Origin: Halicephalobus mephisto
Lineage: Eukaryota; Nematoda; Chromadorea; Rhabditida; Panagrolaimidae
Assembly: GCA_009193035.1 (NCBI GenBank)
Contig: SWDT01000245.1
Span: 29,435 to 93,434, forward strand
Direction: 5' to 3'
Length of the DNA stretch: 64,000 nucleotides
Shown here: piece by piece, positions 34,465-45,200 of the stretch
Layout of the letters: each line of letters begins with the position of its first letter
Numbering within the stretch: the stretch's first letter is position 1
The notes under the pieces: generated by a model
Database searches by the model: none
Seen by the model: only the letters and a program-made list of their open reading frames with translations
What the model was told of the DNA's origin: nothing
Program-made: the position numbers and the translations under genes

Positions 34465-37400
34465 ATGGATATTTTAAATTATTTATTTATTTTTTTAATT
34501 TTGTGTCATAATTATCGCTCCGGTTATTTTCAAGATTCTGGTTTATTTAATTTAAATTTGAATCATCTCAACGACGTTTATCACAGAGCAGCAGTCATGA
34601 CTTTAATAAAAGTAATAAATTTTCTTTATTAAAATTGTTTTTATTAAAATTAATTTTTTATTATTAAAATTGTTTTTTATTAAAATTAATTTTTTATTAT
34701 TAAAATTGTTTTTTATTAAAATTAATTTTCTTTATTAAAATTGTTTTTATTAAAATTAATTTTTTATTATTAAAATTGTTTTTTATTAAAATTAATTTTC
34801 TTTATTAAAATTAAAATTTTCTAAAATCTTATAAAATTTTTAAATTTTGATTTTTGGGAAATTCTGGAAAATTGATTTCAAAATTACTTCTTAACTTTTT
34901 GATTTTTATATTTAGAAAATCCAAAAATTTTTATAAAATTCTAAGTCTTTTAGAGTTTTCTAGGAACTTTCACGACCTTTCAGAATCTAGTAGAGCATTT
35001 TGAAGATTTCCGAAATACTGTAGTAGCTATGAGATTGTGCTAAAAGTCCTTCAGAATTCCCCAGAATCTTCCAGGATTCTGTAAAATTCCAAAGCTTTCT
35101 AGAATTCCATAGAATCCTCTAAAATTGTTTCAGAATCTTCTAGAAACTTCTGTAACTAAAAGCGAAGTTTCCTTTAGAGACAATTTTACAACAATATTTA
35201 ACTTTTTTAAATAATGATTATGATTGTTTTTAGGCCAGAGGCAAGTCGTTACTCAAAGCCCCCTATATGACGTTGTCGGATCGGGTCGTTTTCGAACAAT
35301 GTTCAAAAAGTGCAAAAAATCCAATTTCTCTCGCAAGATGTGTTGTTCCTCTTCTCGACCTCCAGAATTCCCCAAATTACGGTCGACAAACAGATTCAGT
35401 TTCGTTCATCGAAAAAATTGCAGAAATTTTCAAAGATACTAAGAATTATTTTTCATCATTTACAGTACTGCCTAAGACTTTGGACAAAATTGTACCTGTA
35501 AATTCAAAATTCAAAATGACGAATCCGGCAGATTACGGTAGTCCTTGGAATCGGCCTGTTCCTGTGAAGGAATTTTATCCTTTGAAGCCCGTGGTACCGG
35601 GTACCGTAATTAGGAAAGAAAATTTCGGATTCAATCCTCGTCCGATTCGGATCGAAAGCCTCAAGGACAAGTCCGAGTTCAACAACCACTTCGTCGACGG
35701 GATCGAGTGGCGGACGAAACGAGAGACCTACAGTATGCCTACAGTAATTAAAAATTAAAAATCTTTTATTTCAGAATTTTCCGGACTTTCGAATCTCGAA
35801 AAAGTAAAAAATTATTACGAAATGTCCCGTTACGTCGAAAAATTCATCAAGAAACTCAACGACGAAAATTCCGAATTCATCAACAAAGCTTCAAACATCC
35901 CTTTCAAATTCGAATTAAAAAAAAATAAAAATATGACCGTAATCGAAAACGTTTTTCAAGCTCTGGATTCTCTTTTGGTTCGTTTATTTTAAAAAATTTA
36001 ATTTTAAAAAAATTTTTCGATTTAAAAAAATAATTTAATTTTAAAAATTTTTTGATTTTAAAATAATTTAATTTTAATAAAAATAATTTTTAATTTTAGG
36101 GAAAAAATAAAAACAAATTTTCATTCATGTCTCCCAAGATTTTTCCGATTTTGCCCGGAAGCGAAAAAAGAAGGAAGCATTTTTTGTCTCCGACTTTGTT
36201 CAGTTTTCACGAAAAAGATGGATTTTTTCCGATACCCAACATCTTGAAGGTTTGGATTTTTTATAATTAATAAATTTTTTAAATTAATAAGTTTTTTAAA
36301 ATTAGAAATATTTTTAGAATTAAATTTGAAGATTTTGAGTTTTTTAGGATACAGTAGGAAAATCTGAAGTTATCATGGATACTGTAGATATTTTTGAATT
36401 TGTTTAAAAATTTTGGAATTTTTCAAAATCTTGTTAAAAATTTTGAATATCTGAACAATCTAGAAATTTCTGAAATCTAGAATTTTAAAAAATTTCTAGA
36501 GTCTCTTTAAAATTCCAGAATTCTCTAAAATTTCCAAAATTATTTAAACTCAAAAATTCTAAAATTGTCCAAAATTCGTGTTAAAAAATTAAAATTTTTC
36601 TAATAATTTTGATTTTGAAAATTTTCATAAAAATCTCAAAAATCTTTATTAAGAAAATTTTTGATAAATTTAAATTTTAAATATTTGTAATTGTTCGATT
36701 TCTGCAAATCGGTGTAGTTGCGTGAGAGATGAAGGATATGAGAGTTTCTTATTTATCTGAACAATAATAAGATTAAGCACAATAACAACTGTAGTTAACT
36801 AGATAACGCTCTGTTTATTATGTACAGTATGCCCACTGTCTGAAAAGTGGGGTTTCTTTTCGAGACCGTGTTTCCTAGTTTGATTACGTGATGACTGGTT
36901 AATACACCGATATAACAAAAACTAAGCACAATAACAACTACAGTAAAAACTACCGTAAAAACTACAGTAAAAACTACAGTAACAACTACACTAAAAACTA
37001 CCGTAACAACTACCGTAAAAACTCTAATAGACGGGCTGCCCATCTATTTTTCAATCGCCCCAATACAGTACCCTTATATGTTTTAATTCCTTCAAAAAAA
37101 CACTTATTTGTCTTTAAATATTCTCAAAAGGGTGCCCGTCTATTAGAGTTTTTACGGTATATATATTAAATAACAAATTAACATTCGATTTATTATATAC
37201 AGTATGCTTATTGCCCAACACGTAAAGTATTTATCTTCGAGATTTGGATTGCTTACGCAGTGACTGGTTAATACGCCGATGTAACAGTGATAATTTGATT
37301 ATTTTTAGAGTCTGAACATGGATAACAAAGACGAAAAAGAATGGCTAGAGATCCTCCTGTCCCTCAGCGGGGCATCTAGGACCCTGGACGATATTGTTCG

Positions 37401-39065
37401 AAAAATAGAACCTGAAATGAAAGAAATGAACGAAAAAATTTATCCTGCAATTTTAGAAATTGAAAAAATGGAAAAAAATTGGAATTTGGTCCGGCAAAGT
37501 TATTCAGAAGCACAGAAAAAAGAAATACAAAATAACGGATATGCGTTTCTAGAATCGGATCAAATCCAACTTATTTACAGTAATCAATGTTTTTTATTTT
37601 CTTAATTATGAAATACTTTCAGATGGTCGTCGATTAAAATTAGATTTGGAAGAATACAGTAATCTCAGCAAAGAACAAAAACAAAAACGAATAGACAACG
37701 ATATTCGAAAATTGGCAAAATTGGACGAATTAAAAATTAAGAAAATTAAAAAAAGAGAAATTCACGAAAACGGAGAAATCACGACAGATCAAGCGGGTCC
37801 TCATCACGACTACAGCCAAGAAGCCGAAGGCGAACACGGACCTATCCACATGATAACTTTGGAGCCGTGGGCATTTGGATCGAGGATAGGAACTGGAGTT
37901 GCTCTTGAAGCAGTCACTTTATCTCCTTATGCTTTTTTTAGTGAAATTATGATGCCAGAAGCCTTGGTTGTTCAGACTTTAGGACCTAGAGCCTTCGTTC
38001 CCGCCATTCTGAGTCCTTCTGCTTTGATCGCGAGAATCCTATCTCCTGCAGCCTTCAGAGCCGAGGTGCTCTCCCCTCGAGCCCTGACTGCCTTCATCCT
38101 AACTCCGGAGGCCCTTATTGCCGAAGTTCTTTCTCCAAAATTGATCGAAACCAGAATCCTCAGTCCCGAAGCCCTAATTATTCAAGTACTAAGTCCTTGT
38201 AAGGATCGATTTTTATTCAAAAAACAATTTAATTTAAAAAAATTAATATGCAGTCTTTTGGAATTTTTGAATTGGCGCGCAAAGAGAGAGAGAATTGTAG
38301 AAATAGAAAAAGTGGTAAATCTGGCAAATCATTTTCGAAATCAACTCGCTCTCCTTTCACTCGCCCTCCTTTCACTTGCACTCGCTCTTGTTCTTTTTTA
38401 CCTAAAATTTCTAAACTTCTTAGTTTTGAAGCAAATTTCCGATGTTTTCTATGTCGTAAAAACTTTTATGTTTTCGAATAATATAAACATAATTAAAAAT
38501 TCGGTATTTTTCTGGAATTCTTATAATCTTTTGATTTTTAATTAATTTTCATAGATCTTTTAAAATCAGTGTTTTAAATCCTTTATTGATTTTTTTAGCT
38601 TTACTTGCACCCCATATTCTGTCTCCTGAAATGGGCGGACTTCTAATCCTCTCACCGAGTATTCTTTCGCCGAGAGTACTGAGCGATGAAGTGATGACGG
38701 TCGAAGTAAACTAGACTGGATTGTGCTTTTTGATCAAGTCCTAATTTTAGATATTATCCCCCCACATACTGGGAGGCGGCCATTCTTCACATGAAGATGC
38801 CGAAAAAGGACTGGAACACCAGCATTCAGAAGACGAGCACAAAGATATCCATGATTTGCTAAATCCGGGTAATAGTCATGGACATAATCAAAATGACCAT
38901 GGATCTCCCTCGGGCAGAATCCACAATGAAGGTCACCAGAGGCCGTTCGGGGAAGCTCACGTCGAGGAACAGCCTCTTAATCTGAGGTCCGGGGAAGTCA
39001 GAGAAGTCGATTTAGGACAAATCCAGATCCATAATAATTTCAACAATATTCACAATCCTTTATAA
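34465..39065 (+). CDS. MLT-10-family moulting-cycle secreted protein with decapeptide repeats
   Basis: Eight in-phase exons (34465-34611, 35234-35732, 35775-35977, 36100-36249, 37309-37579, 37623-38198, 38599-38705, 38751-39065) encode 755 residues. The first exon is a signal peptide. Residues about 50-420 form a globular N-terminal part, which I match to the moulting-cycle (DUF644) domain of MLT-10-type proteins mainly by architecture. From about residue 500 to 655 there are some 15 repeats of exactly ten residues, for example LSPSALIARI, LSPAAFRAEV, LSPRALTAFI, LTPEALIAEV, LSPEALIIQV, split across three exons. The C-terminus is His/Glu/Asn-rich. MLT-10 proteins are made in the hypodermis during moults and act at the cuticle. 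A spliced-leader-like acceptor TTTTCAG lies just before 34409. AATAAA is at 39148-39153. Confidence 0.8.
34612..34830. repeat. TTATTAAAATT short tandem repeat in intron 1
   Basis: About 210 bp of alternating TTTATTAAAATTGTTTTTA and TTAAAATTAATTTTTTATTA modules, period about 45 bp, in intron 1 of the MLT-10-like gene. Confidence 0.6.
36905..37010. repeat. ACTACAGTAAAA short tandem repeat
   Basis: A run of about eight 12-bp units (ACTACAGTAAAA, ACTACCGTAAAA, ACTACAGTAACA) in intron 4 of the MLT-10-like gene. It abuts the MITE that starts at 37011, whose terminus TACCGTAAAAACTC resembles one unit. Confidence 0.7.
37011..37159. mobile_element. MITE with TACCGTAAAAACTCT termini (copy 2)
   Basis: Left end TACCGTAAAAACTCTAATAG followed by ACGGGCTGCCCATC; right end GGGTGCCCGTCTATTAGAG followed by TTTTTACGGTA. 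Perfect inverted termini over at least 20 bp, 149 bp in all. Same family as 18707-18981 but with a shorter interior. It lies in intron 4 of the MLT-10-like gene. Confidence 0.8.
38274..38415 (+). repeat. Dispersed AATCTGGCAA repeat (intron copy in the MLT-10-like gene)
   Basis: GGCGCGCAAAGAGAGAGAGA, then AAAAAGTGGTAAATCTGGCA and CTCGC-rich pyrimidine tract, ending TTTACCTAAAATTT. Located in intron 6; a frame reading through the donor at 38198 runs into it, which should not be taken as coding. Confidence 0.65.
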
Positions 39066-39214
39066 ATTTTTAAAAATAAAAATTTTGCACAGAAATTAAA
39101 AACTTCAGCCCGTAGTTTTTCGTTTCAGGATCATCCCGTAGACAAAAAATAAATGAAAAATTGCAAAGTGACATACCGGAGGAAAAAAATCCTTAATTAC
39201 CATAATCCATAGAA

Positions 39215-42200
39215 TTAATCACTATTAGGGTATTGTTTTTCGTTTAATCTTTTCAAACTTCTTTCCCACCTAAAAATTATTAAAATTATTTTTTTTAATT
39301 TTAAAATTCACCCTTCGGCCGCTTTTTCAGGAACAGAAAATTCTATAATATTATTTTTTTGGCCTGTATGGTACGTTAATTTGAAATTTGTTTTTCCTTC
39401 TTTTGAATTGGATACTGTATAAGAATAACCAGCAACGTTGATGGCTAGCATGTACTTTGGATCATAACGAGCTGCATAAATATACAGAAACATATCCGAC
39501 ATTAATCTACCGTATCGGATAGAACCTCTGAAGTTTTTACAATTTAATCAAAACTCAAAAAATTAATTCGAAAATTTTAAATTTTTAAAGAAATTAAAAA
39601 AAATTCAAAAAGTCATAATACTTCTGAAAAATTAATCAGAAAAACCTAAAACATGTAGACATTTTAAAAAATATAAAAAAACCAATGTAAAAATTTCCAA
39701 AATTAATATAAAATTTTTTTAAATTAATAGTTTTTTTAAATTAATAAATTTTTTTAAATTTATGCTTTTTTAAAGCAATGCAAATTTTATAAAATTAATG
39801 TAAATTTTTTCAAATTAATAAATCCTTTAAAATTAATGTTTTTTTTTAAATTGATATAAAAACTTCTTAAAATTAATGTAAATTTTCTCAAATTAATAAA
39901 TCCTTTAAAATTGATGTTTTTTTTAAATTGATATAAAAACTCCTCAAAATTAATGTAAATTTTTTCAAATTAATAAATCTTTTAAAATTGATGTTTTTTT
40001 AAAATTAATATAAAAACTCCTTAAAATTAATTTAAATTTTCTCAAATTTATGCTTTTTTAAAGCAATGCAAATTTTATAAAATTAATGTAAATTTTTTCA
40101 AATTAATAAATCCTTTAAAATTGATGTTTTTTTTTAAATTGATATAAAAACTCCTCAAAATTAATGTAAATTTTTTCAAATTAATAAATCTTTTAAAATT
40201 GATGTTTTTTTAAAATTAATATAAAAACTTCTTAAAATTAATGTAAATTTTTTCAAATTAATAAAATTTTTAAAATTGATATAAAAATTTTTCAAAATTA
40301 ATATAAATTTTTTCAAATTAATAAAATTTTCAAAGTCGATGTAAAAATTAAAAAAACTTACTGATAAGTCATGGACCCAGATGCCCAAATTCGATCACTT
40401 TCGTCCAAATTCGGTGGTCTTGTTTTTAGTCCATTTTTCGGTGGAGTGAATAAATCTTTTATTTTCGTTATTTTTCCAGTATTTTTTTGTACAATTTTAG
40501 GTTCAGACGAATTTACTGGATAAGGAGGTTTTGGAGGATTTACCGTACTCCAAATTAACATGTCCTCAGGGAAGAGTTTTCCCATTGCATCTAAATTAAT
40601 ATTTTTAAAAATAAAAACAAATTATTTAAAATTTAAATTAAAACAAAAACTCTTTTCATTTAAAAAATAATTAAAAATTAAACAGAAATAAAAATTCAAA
40701 AATCTAAATTTACAATTTAAAAAACCGAAAATAAGTAAAAATAAAATTTTTAAAAAATTTTTTAAATTGAAAATTATATTTAAAAATAAATAAAATTTTT
40801 AAAAACTTTTTAATTTTAAAATTATATTTAAAAATAAATAAAATTTTAAAAAACTTTTTAATTTTAAAATTATATTTAAAAATAAATAAAATTTTTAAAA
40901 AATTTTTTAATTTTAAAATTAAATTTAAAAATAAATAAAATTTTAAGAAATTTTTTAAATTGAAAATTATATTTAAAAATAAAATTTAAAAAAAATTTTT
41001 TAAATTTAAAAATAAATTAAATTTTAAAAACTTTTTAATTTTAAAATTATATTTAAAAATCTAAATTAACTTACACTCATTTTGAATTTCGTTATAACAA
41101 GCCGAACAAACTCTGTAAGATTCGAATTTTAAAGTCCGAACAGGAGCCCATCCACTACATCCACCACAAATAACATATCCACACTTCCGACAATGGTGTT
41201 TTCTGACGATAAGATTGAAGTGTTTCAAACAGTCCTGCATCATGCACATCGTCGCATCATCGTCAGTAATCCACAAAGCGGAAAAATTTTCTTTTTTATC
41301 ATCTGAATGAGAAGAAGGCTAAAAACCACTAATTAACACAAAAGTATTTTATTTTCAAGATTACCGTAATTAATAAAATCAGAAATTCATTTTGAGAGAA
41401 TTTAGAAAATAAAAATTTTTTTATTATATTTTTAAAATATTTCGAATTTTCGTAATTATTTTGAAAAATATATTTATTTTAAATTTTAATAATTATTTTC
41501 GAAAATAAATACTTTTTATTTTTATATTTTCAAAATATTTCAAAGTTTCGTAATTATTTTGAAAAATACGTTTATTTTAATAATTATTTTCGAAAATAAA
41601 TATTTTTTATTTTTACATTTTTAAAATATTTCGAATTTTCGTAATTATTTTGAAAAATACGTTTATTTTAAATTTTAATAATTATTTTCGAAAATAAATA
41701 TTTTTTATTTTTATATTTTTTTAAATATTTCGAATTTTCGTAATTATTTTGAAAAATAAAACTTACTGGTTCAGTTTCTGTCCCAAAACGATTAATAACA
41801 TCAACGGCATGTTTTTGGGCTTCTTGTAGTTGATTCACCCAGGAATCTCTTGTTTCTTTTTTGTCACAATCTATGGCTGTAGATTTCTGAGGACTAAAAA
41901 TGAAAAATCTTTTTTCTCTTTCGACGTCTTCAGGAACTTGGATTTTCATTTTGTGGAGTTCGATTTTATGAAGAGTACTGTAATCCATATGGCATATAAG
42001 TAATACATCACTGAACAAAATCAGTTTTCTTTCGGATAAGTCTTTCCTAGTTTGTCTCCAGACAGAACCTTCTTTCAAAAGCTTTCTTCCTGGTTTTAGG
42101 ACGTTGAATTTCTTATCCAGAGATTCCTGTAATCTCAGCAGAGTCGATATTGATTCTTTTTCGCCTATTTGTTTGTCTATGGCTTTGACGATTTTCTCTA

Positions 42201-45200
42201 GTTTTTCCAGAACGAGGTCCGTCGATCTGGCTTCATCGGATTCTGGAGGAATGTGCTCCTTGTAACGATTCATGAACAACGTATACCTGACGACATTCTG
42301 ATGCACCATGTCCAGTTGCTGCATGAAAGTCACTCCGTATTCTGAACTCCCGAAATTTGCACTTATCGGAGTAGGTATGTAAGACAAGTTTTTAAATTCA
42401 GAATCATGGATACTGGGACAATTTAGGACCTGTCTTTCGAACTGTTGTGTAGCATGGGCGAAGTCGGAATTGGTATCTAAGAAATGCTTGTACTGACCAG
42501 ATAATTCGTTTTTCTTCGTTAAGAAATCAACACAGATCTTCAGAAAATCAATCAACCCAAGCATCCCCTTGGCCAAGTTCGGTTTTCTAGAATCCCAATC
42601 CAGACAGATTTTCCTGATTACATCGAATAGACTTTCATGAGCTTCCAAAATAGGTCTCAAATGAATAACCATGGAATTTACAACTGGAGCCCATTTTTCG
42701 TAACTATTCTTCTTAGATTCACTATCGCATTTCTTGAGGTATTCTGGGTATTCCTGGAAAATCAAATAAAAGTATTTTTATAAATCATATTGTGAAATTT
42801 AAAAACCTATGGAACGAAATTATTTAGAAATGAAATTTCAGAACTTTTAGAGTTATCCTAAAATGAAAAATGAGTCGATTTCGATAATGATTTTATATTT
42901 TCTAAATCTTTAATCATTTTAGGAAGAGGAATTTTTCCAACGCGAATCTGCAGAATTTAACAGAGAATCCTAAAATTTAGGTAAAAAAGAAGAACAAGCG
43001 CGAGTGGGAAAAAGAGCGAGTGCGAGTGAAAGGAGAGCGAATTGGTTTCAGAAATGATTTGCCAGATTTACCACCACTTTTTCTATCCCTACAACTCTCC
43101 CCCTCTGCGCGCCAATTTAAAAATTCCAAAAAAATATATTAATGTCAACGTTTTTGAAAAAGAAATTTCTACAAAAATAAACTTACTCGAACCATGAAAG
43201 AAAGGACTTTGATAAAATATTCTTCTTTTTGACAAATTTCAACGACCAACTTTTCCAAAGTTATCAGAACAGATCTCCTGGCCGGATCCACATCTGCATA
43301 TTTATCTTCACTTTCAGGTAGACGTTCTCGATGAGGAGGTACTGTAGGGGGTCTCAAGTTAACGTCGTTTTCAACTTGTCCATTTGAAAATTCTTTGTTT
43401 TTTTCGAATTTTTCAATTTCGGAATTCCCACTTCGATCCGGAACCGGAGGCAGTGGTTTTTTGATTTCTCCTAATTTCGAAAATAATCCATCTCTTTTCA
43501 TTTGATTGATAACCGAAGTATGAAGAGTGTTATGTTTAGCCAAATACAGCGGACTTTCTCCTTGATCACTGGAGTTATTTTCATTGAATTCTTTTTCATC
43601 ACTGCTTAAATCATCGTTACTCTCCTCAGCACTGCTACAGTCAGCTCCGCTTTCTATAGAATTCGAAGGCATGACATCACAAGACATCAGGGAATCTCTG
43701 GTGATTTCACTTTCAGTAGAACTGAAAAAATAAAAATCATCAAAATTTTTAGAAAATTTAAATTTAAAAAAAAAAAATTAAAATCACCAAAATTTAAAAG
43801 AAAAATTTAAATTTAAAAAAAAAATTAAAATTAAAAAGAAATTAAAATTATTAAAGATTTTTGAAAACAATAATTGTTGAAAAAGTTATTATTATTAAAA
43901 ATATGTAAATTATTAAAATAATTCCTTTTTAGAAAAGTACTGTAATGCTGTTATTTGTTGGATATTTATTTACAATTTCATATAATTTTTGACTTTACAG
44001 ATAGCGGATTATGTGCCTTGTAATTTTGATCTAGAAAGTTTTGGGTTTTTGTAAGAACAAAACAAGTTCAAAACATTGATTACGAAATTGTATAAAATTA
44101 CGAAATCGTTATTATGCAACATCGAAAAAGCTACGTAGCTGATTCCAATTTCTAACAAATCCTAAAATTTCTCGTTGAAACAAATTTCGTAAAGAATTTA
44201 TTTTTAGTTTTTATAATAATTTCAAAACTATAAAATTACGAAATAATTACGCTTTATTGTAATTTTTAATAAATCCTGAAATTTCGTGAAAAATTCATTT
44301 TTAATTTTTATAATAATTTCAAAACTATAAAATTACGAAATAATTATACCTTACTGTAATTTTAAATAAATCCTGAAATTTCGTAAAAAATCCATTTTTA
44401 ATTTTTATAATAATTTCAAAACTCCATAAAATTACGAAATAATTATACCTTACTGTAATTTTTAATAAATCCTGAAATTTCGTAAAAAATTCATTTTTAA
44501 TTTTTACAGTAATTATTTAGAAAACTCCGACTAACCATTGATCACAAACATCATTATCACCAGATCTGTGATCGAAACAACTTGATCCTGGTTGACAAAA
44601 AAGTAAATCCCAAAAAAATCCAGATTGGCACTGCATTTAAAAATAAAAATAAAAATTTCGAAAATAAAAATAAAAATTTTTAAATAAAAATAAAAATTTC
44701 GAAAATGAAAATTTTCTAAATAAAAATAAAAATCTAAAATAACAGGTGATGTAAACAATAAGTCAACCAAAAAGGCATGACGGACAGGATTTATTTTATC
44801 CACAAAAAGGGTTAGGATATTCAAATAAAAAATTTTTACCTTTTTTTCGGAAAAAAATTATTTATTGAATTTCTTGAAGAATTTTGTAAAAGATCAACCA
44901 AATCTGCTGTTTTTTTAAGAACATATTCGGTTCCAAACATTATGAACTACAGTTTTTCAAAAAGTTTTAAAAAATCATGAAACTCAAGTGGGGATCGATA
45001 AAATTCACTTTTGAGAATAAACAGGTTGTTCAATATACAAATATGTAAAGCGAATTCAGCGAGTCCAATGACGGAAAAAAATTTCGCATTTGAAAAAGAT
45101 TACGAAAACAATTATTACTTTTTTAGGACCTTTGATTTTGTATGATTTATTTTTTCGGAATAATATTTTTGATTTATAAATTGCCTAAAATAACAATCTT

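Noticed and set aside
35504..35689. Minus-strand frame opposite an MLT-10-like exon
   Set aside because: Shadow of the plus-strand coding exon, which is in phase with its neighbours.
38199..38545. Extension of the MLT-10-like exon to a stop at 38545
   Set aside because: The frame runs through a good GTAAGG donor at 38198 into a copy of the dispersed repeat; the spliced form continues the ten-residue repeat perfectly.
44531..44824. A 97-codon minus-strand frame inside the long exc-5 intron
   Set aside because: Low-complexity Phe/Ile/Tyr repeats; the exons on both sides join in phase without it.
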